A DNA stretch of 15,553 nucleotides from CAYYMH01 sp964472785 (lineage in GTDB: Bacteria > Zhuqueibacterota > Zhuqueibacteria > Thermofontimicrobiales > Thermofontimicrobiaceae), in assembly GCA_964472785.1 (NCBI GenBank), contig CAYYMH010000079.1, forward strand, positions 1 through 15,553. Reading direction: 5' to 3'. The notes under the pieces are model-generated. The model was not told the DNA's origin, searched no databases, and was given only the letters and a program-made list of their open reading frames with translations. Positions within the stretch are counted from its first letter, which is position 1. Each line of letters opens with the position of its first letter. Positions 13,529 to 15,553 of this stretch are shown here, in pieces. Position numbers and translations under genes: made by a program.

Positions 13529-14809
13529 ATGACGATGATTATTGATGTATTTGGACGCGAAGTTCTTGATTCGAGAGGAAATCCGACAGTGGAAGTTGAG
13601 GTATTGCTGGAATGCGGCGCAGAAGGGAGAGCCATTGTACCTTCCGGCGCATCAACAGGAGAACATGAAGCAATTGAATTACGTGATGGCGATGAAAAAC
13701 GATTTTTGGGTAAAGGTGTGACAAAAGCAGTCGAAAATGTGAATGAAGTTATTGCTGATGAAATTATTGGAGAAGACGCAACAGAGCAAGTTCTCATCGA
13801 TCAAATACTCAACGAGTTGGATGGTACAGAAAATAAAGCAAAACTTGGCGCTAATGCAATTCTCGGTGTTTCAATGGCTGTCGCCAAAGCTGCGGCAAAT
13901 GCGCTGTCACTGCCACTTTTTCAATACATCGGGGGTGTTCATGCCCGCTTGTTGCCGGTCCCGATGATGAATATTTTAAATGGGGGCGTTCATGCAGATA
14001 ATAATGTTGATCTTCAGGAATTTATGATTATGCCAGCCGGCGCTGAAAATTTTAAAGAGGCGCTTCGAATGGGAGCGGAAACATTTCATTCGTTGAAATC
14101 GGTTTTAAAGAGTAAAGGATACAATACTACTGTGGGAGATGAGGGCGGATTTGCTCCCGATCTGAAATCAAATGAAGAAGCGTTGCAGGTGATCATTGAA
14201 GCGGTTGAAAAAGCGGGTTACAAGATCGGAAAGGATATTTACTTGGTTTTAGATCCGGCGTCGAGTGAATTTTTTAACACAGAAAAGAAGAAATACGAAC
14301 TTAAATCTGAAAATAAAGAACTGTCGCCGGCAGAAATGGTGGATTATTATGCAAAATTAGTGGATAATTATCCCATTGTTTCGATTGAAGATGGAATGGC
14401 AGAAGATGATTGGGATGGCTGGAAAATTATGACTGAAAAACTGGGGCACAAAATTCAACTGGTGGGTGACGATCTGTTTGTCACCAGCACCAAACGTCTG
14501 GCGAAAGGAATAGAGCTTGGTATTTGCAACTCTATTTTGATCAAGGTGAACCAGATTGGGACTTTGACAGAAACGCTGGATGCGATTGAAATGGCACAAA
14601 AAGCCGGATACACTGCTGTTGTTTCTCATCGATCAGGTGAAACAGAAGACACAACAATTGCCGATATTGCGGTTGCAGCAAATACCGGTCAAATTAAAAC
14701 CGGATCCGCGTCACGAACTGATCGCGTAGCAAAATATAACCAACTGCTCCGCATTGAAGAAATATTGGGTGAAGCAGCAAAGTTCGCAGGCAAAAGTGTC
14801 CTCAAATAG
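13529..14809 (+). CDS. eno: Enolase (phosphopyruvate hydratase)
   Basis: Interconverts 2-phosphoglycerate and phosphoenolpyruvate in glycolysis and gluconeogenesis, and in bacteria can also sit in RNA degradosomes. AAGGAG (13516-13521) lies 7 bases upstream of the ATG, the best ribosome site in the window. The 426-residue length is typical. Visible: DSRGNPTVEVEV (14-25), the mobile loop SGASTGEHEA (39-48), NGGVHADNN (151-159), GDEGGFAP with catalytic Glu205 (203-210), magnesium ligands Asp242, Glu287 and Asp314, the base Lys339 in ILIKVNQIGTLTET (336-349), SHRSGETED (366-374) and Lys390. All key residues are present. It is followed by two hairpins and then an FtsB-like gene, the same order as in many Proteobacteria. 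Confidence 0.98.
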   Translation: MTMIIDVFGREVLDSRGNPTVEVEVLLECGAEGRAIVPSGASTGEHEAIELRDGDEKRFLGKGVTKAVENVNEVIADEIIGEDATEQVLIDQILNELDGTENKAKLGANAILGVSMAVAKAAANALSLPLFQYIGGVHARLLPVPMMNILNGGVHADNNVDLQEFMIMPAGAENFKEALRMGAETFHSLKSVLKSKGYNTTVGDEGGFAPDLKSNEEALQVIIEAVEKAGYKIGKDIYLVLDPASSEFFNTEKKKYELKSENKELSPAEMVDYYAKLVDNYPIVSIEDGMAEDDWDGWKIMTEKLGHKIQLVGDDLFVTSTKRLAKGIELGICNSILIKVNQIGTLTETLDAIEMAQKAGYTAVVSHRSGETEDTTIADIAVAANTGQIKTGSASRTDRVAKYNQLLRIEEILGEAAKFAGKSVLK

Positions 14810-14831
14810 CGAAGCAAGACCACGATAATGT

Positions 14832-14872
14832 GAAGGCAGATTTCCTAATTTAATTATTGAAAATCTGCTTTC
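14832..14872 (+). terminator. Hairpin after enolase, possible terminator
   Basis: The arm 14832-14843 (containing GCAGATTT) pairs with 14861-14872 (containing AAATCTGC) over 12 bp with one G-U, around a 17-base loop. The T tract after it is weak (ATTTCATGG), so it may be an RNA-stabilising 3' structure or a pause rather than a full terminator. Confidence 0.45.
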
Positions 14873-14918
14873 ATTTCATGGTTGGCTGCTGAATTTTTTA
14901 AATTCGTTTGATTATTGA

Positions 14919-14957
14919 TTGCCTGTTAAAAAAAAATAGAAAGGCAGTTTTTGTTTT
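14919..14957 (+). terminator. Probable rho-independent terminator between eno and the ftsB-like gene
   Basis: TGCCT (14920-14924) pairs with AGGCA (14942-14946), with one extra T-G wobble at the base, around a 17-base A-rich loop. TTTTTGTTTT (14948-14957) follows at once. The stem is short but the T run is good. If active, it separates eno from the downstream gene or allows partial read-through. Confidence 0.5.
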
Positions 14958-14976
14958 AGATTTAAAAAAGAGGTGT

Positions 14977-15015
14977 ATGATAATATCCTCCATTGGTCTC
15001 GAATATGAACTTTGA
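14977..15015 (+). promoter_or_regulatory. 12-codon leader ORF overlapping the ftsB-like start
   Basis: GAGG (14970-14973) lies 3 bases before an ATG opening MIISSIGLEYEL and ending in TGA at 15013-15015. The ftsB-like ATG (15005), in another frame, has no ribosome site of its own and lies inside this ORF, 8 bases before its stop. The layout suits translational coupling, in which ribosomes ending the leader re-initiate on the main gene. Confidence 0.35.
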
Positions 15016-15346
15016 TAAAAGGAAAAATAAGTCAGGCAGAAAAAGCAAGTTTACATTTACTGCATGGCATTATTTGATAGTTGTCGGATTTGTTATAAGT
15101 GCATACCTATTTCTCCAGGGCCAGTACGGATTGATTAATTATTTTCAATTAAAAAAACAAAAAGCAAAGTTAGTAGAACAAATCAAACAATTGGAACAGG
15201 AGGAGGTGCGGCTAAGAAAAGAAATTAGACAACTCATCAATGATTATTCATACATTGAAAAGATCGTCAGAGAGAAATATAAAATGGGAAAAAAGAAAGA
15301 AAAAATTTATTTAATCATTTCAGATGATAAGAAAGGAGAACGATAA
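15005..15346 (+). CDS. ftsB: FtsB/DivIC-family septum formation initiator protein
   Basis: Small bitopic division protein that in the family binds FtsL/FtsQ-type partners at the septum. From the ATG at 15005 it has 113 residues: a basic cytoplasmic tail rich in Lys and Arg (1-18), one membrane helix (about 20-38, WHYLIVVGFVISAYLFLQG), a coiled coil (about 45-85, with LVEQIKQLEQEEVRLRKEI), and the family-typical segment YIEKIVREKYKMGKKKEKIY near the end. An in-frame TTG at 14993 could add four residues but has no ribosome site. The ATG also lacks a ribosome site, so translation may depend on the overlapping leader ORF. The position after eno matches the common eno-ftsB order and supports the identification. 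Low sequence complexity leaves a small chance that it is an FtsL-like relative. Confidence 0.85.
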   Translation: MNFDKRKNKSGRKSKFTFTAWHYLIVVGFVISAYLFLQGQYGLINYFQLKKQKAKLVEQIKQLEQEEVRLRKEIRQLINDYSYIEKIVREKYKMGKKKEKIYLIISDDKKGER

Positions 15347-15362
15347 CTTGCTATTAGCTATT

Positions 15363-15383
15363 CAGTCAATCAAATTTTGACTG
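15363..15383. repeat. Hairpin downstream of the ftsB-like gene
   Basis: CAGTCAA (15363-15369) and TTGACTG (15377-15383) are exact complements around a 7-base loop, starting 17 bases after the stop codon. No T run follows, so only a weak terminator or an mRNA-end structure is supported. Confidence 0.4.
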
Positions 15384-15458
15384 CCAAGAATTTCAGGTTA
15401 AAAAGATATGTTGCTTGGTTTTTATCAAGTTCGGTTTTAGTGTTTAAATTCAATCCAT

Positions 15459-15472
15459 CGACATAAATGTCG
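15459..15472. repeat. Short palindrome CGACAT-AA-ATGTCG
   Basis: Perfect 6-bp arms with a 2-base centre, about 37 bases upstream of a perfect TATAAT. This is operator-like in size and position for a gene starting beyond the window. The rest of 15347-15553 shows no gene. Confidence 0.35.
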
Positions 15473-15485
15473 GCGGAATTCATCG

Positions 15486-15514
15486 TAGATTAATTGTGAC
15501 TCGTATCTTATAAT
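15486..15514 (+). promoter_or_regulatory. Possible promoter for a gene beyond the window
   Basis: TATAAT (15509-15514) is a perfect -10. With a 17-base spacer the -35 would be TAGATT (15486-15491), a poor 3-of-6 match. No start codon with a ribosome site follows inside the window. Confidence 0.25.
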
Positions 15515-15553
15515 TGTATTTGATTCAAAGAGAAATTATAAAACTGTATTTAC

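Noticed and set aside
14359..14367. DnaA-like box AGTGGATAA
   Set aside because: One mismatch, isolated, and inside the enolase coding sequence; expected by chance.
1..15553. Mobile element, CRISPR array, toxin-antitoxin or defence locus
   Set aside because: No transposase, integrase, spaced repeats, terminal inverted repeats or known defence domains were seen in any frame; antisense frames over the large genes are shadows without recognisable domains.

Overview
The window looks like chromosomal DNA from an AT-rich, Gram-negative bacterium. An outer membrane is implied by an LptD-type LPS-assembly protein, two predicted lipoproteins and a pilin-like protein. The tmRNA tag reads ADNYAYAMAA, which from memory resembles the Chlorobium-type tag ADDYSYAMAA. 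Together with the gene style this suggests the Fibrobacterota-Chlorobiota-Bacteroidota side of the tree (Ignavibacteria, Calditrichota or KSB1-like). That placement is inference and nothing here fixes the species. I see no insertion sequence, prophage, CRISPR array or known defence system.

Layout. (1) 1-359, minus strand: nearly complete ssrA (tmRNA). (2) 583-1122, plus: NlpC/P60 cell-wall hydrolase lipoprotein, divergent from ssrA. (3) 1372-6694, plus: a tight row of mazG, glnA, a MtnX-like HAD phosphatase, a TPR lipoprotein and rarA. Gaps are 44 and 57 bases, then a 4-base overlap, then 27 bases, so this is probably one transcription unit mixing nucleotide-pool cleaning, nitrogen assimilation, an unknown phosphatase, envelope assembly and replication-fork maintenance. 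(4) 6893-9625, plus: lptD. (5) 9747-11079, minus: a pilin-like protein that lacks the normal prepilin motif, preceded upstream by a pseudo-receiver/PATAN (DUF4388) protein. (6) 11080-11969: an AT-rich gap of about 890 bases with two perfect DnaA boxes, a third near-match and a repeated 13-mer. (7) 11970-15346, plus: a two-domain integral membrane protein (polyprenol/phytol kinase-like half fused to a DUF92 half), then enolase and an FtsB/DivIC-type septum protein.

Most genes are ordinary housekeeping genes. The items most worth a second look are the kinase-DUF92 fusion (candidate two-step isoprenoid-alcohol phosphorylation in one polypeptide), the DnaA-box gap (candidate origin or DnaA-titration site), the pairing of a pilin with a charge-reversed N-terminus and a non-phosphorylatable PatA-like regulator, and a beta-type glutamine synthetase with Phe at the adenylylation-site Tyr. 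No clearly novel multi-gene system is visible.
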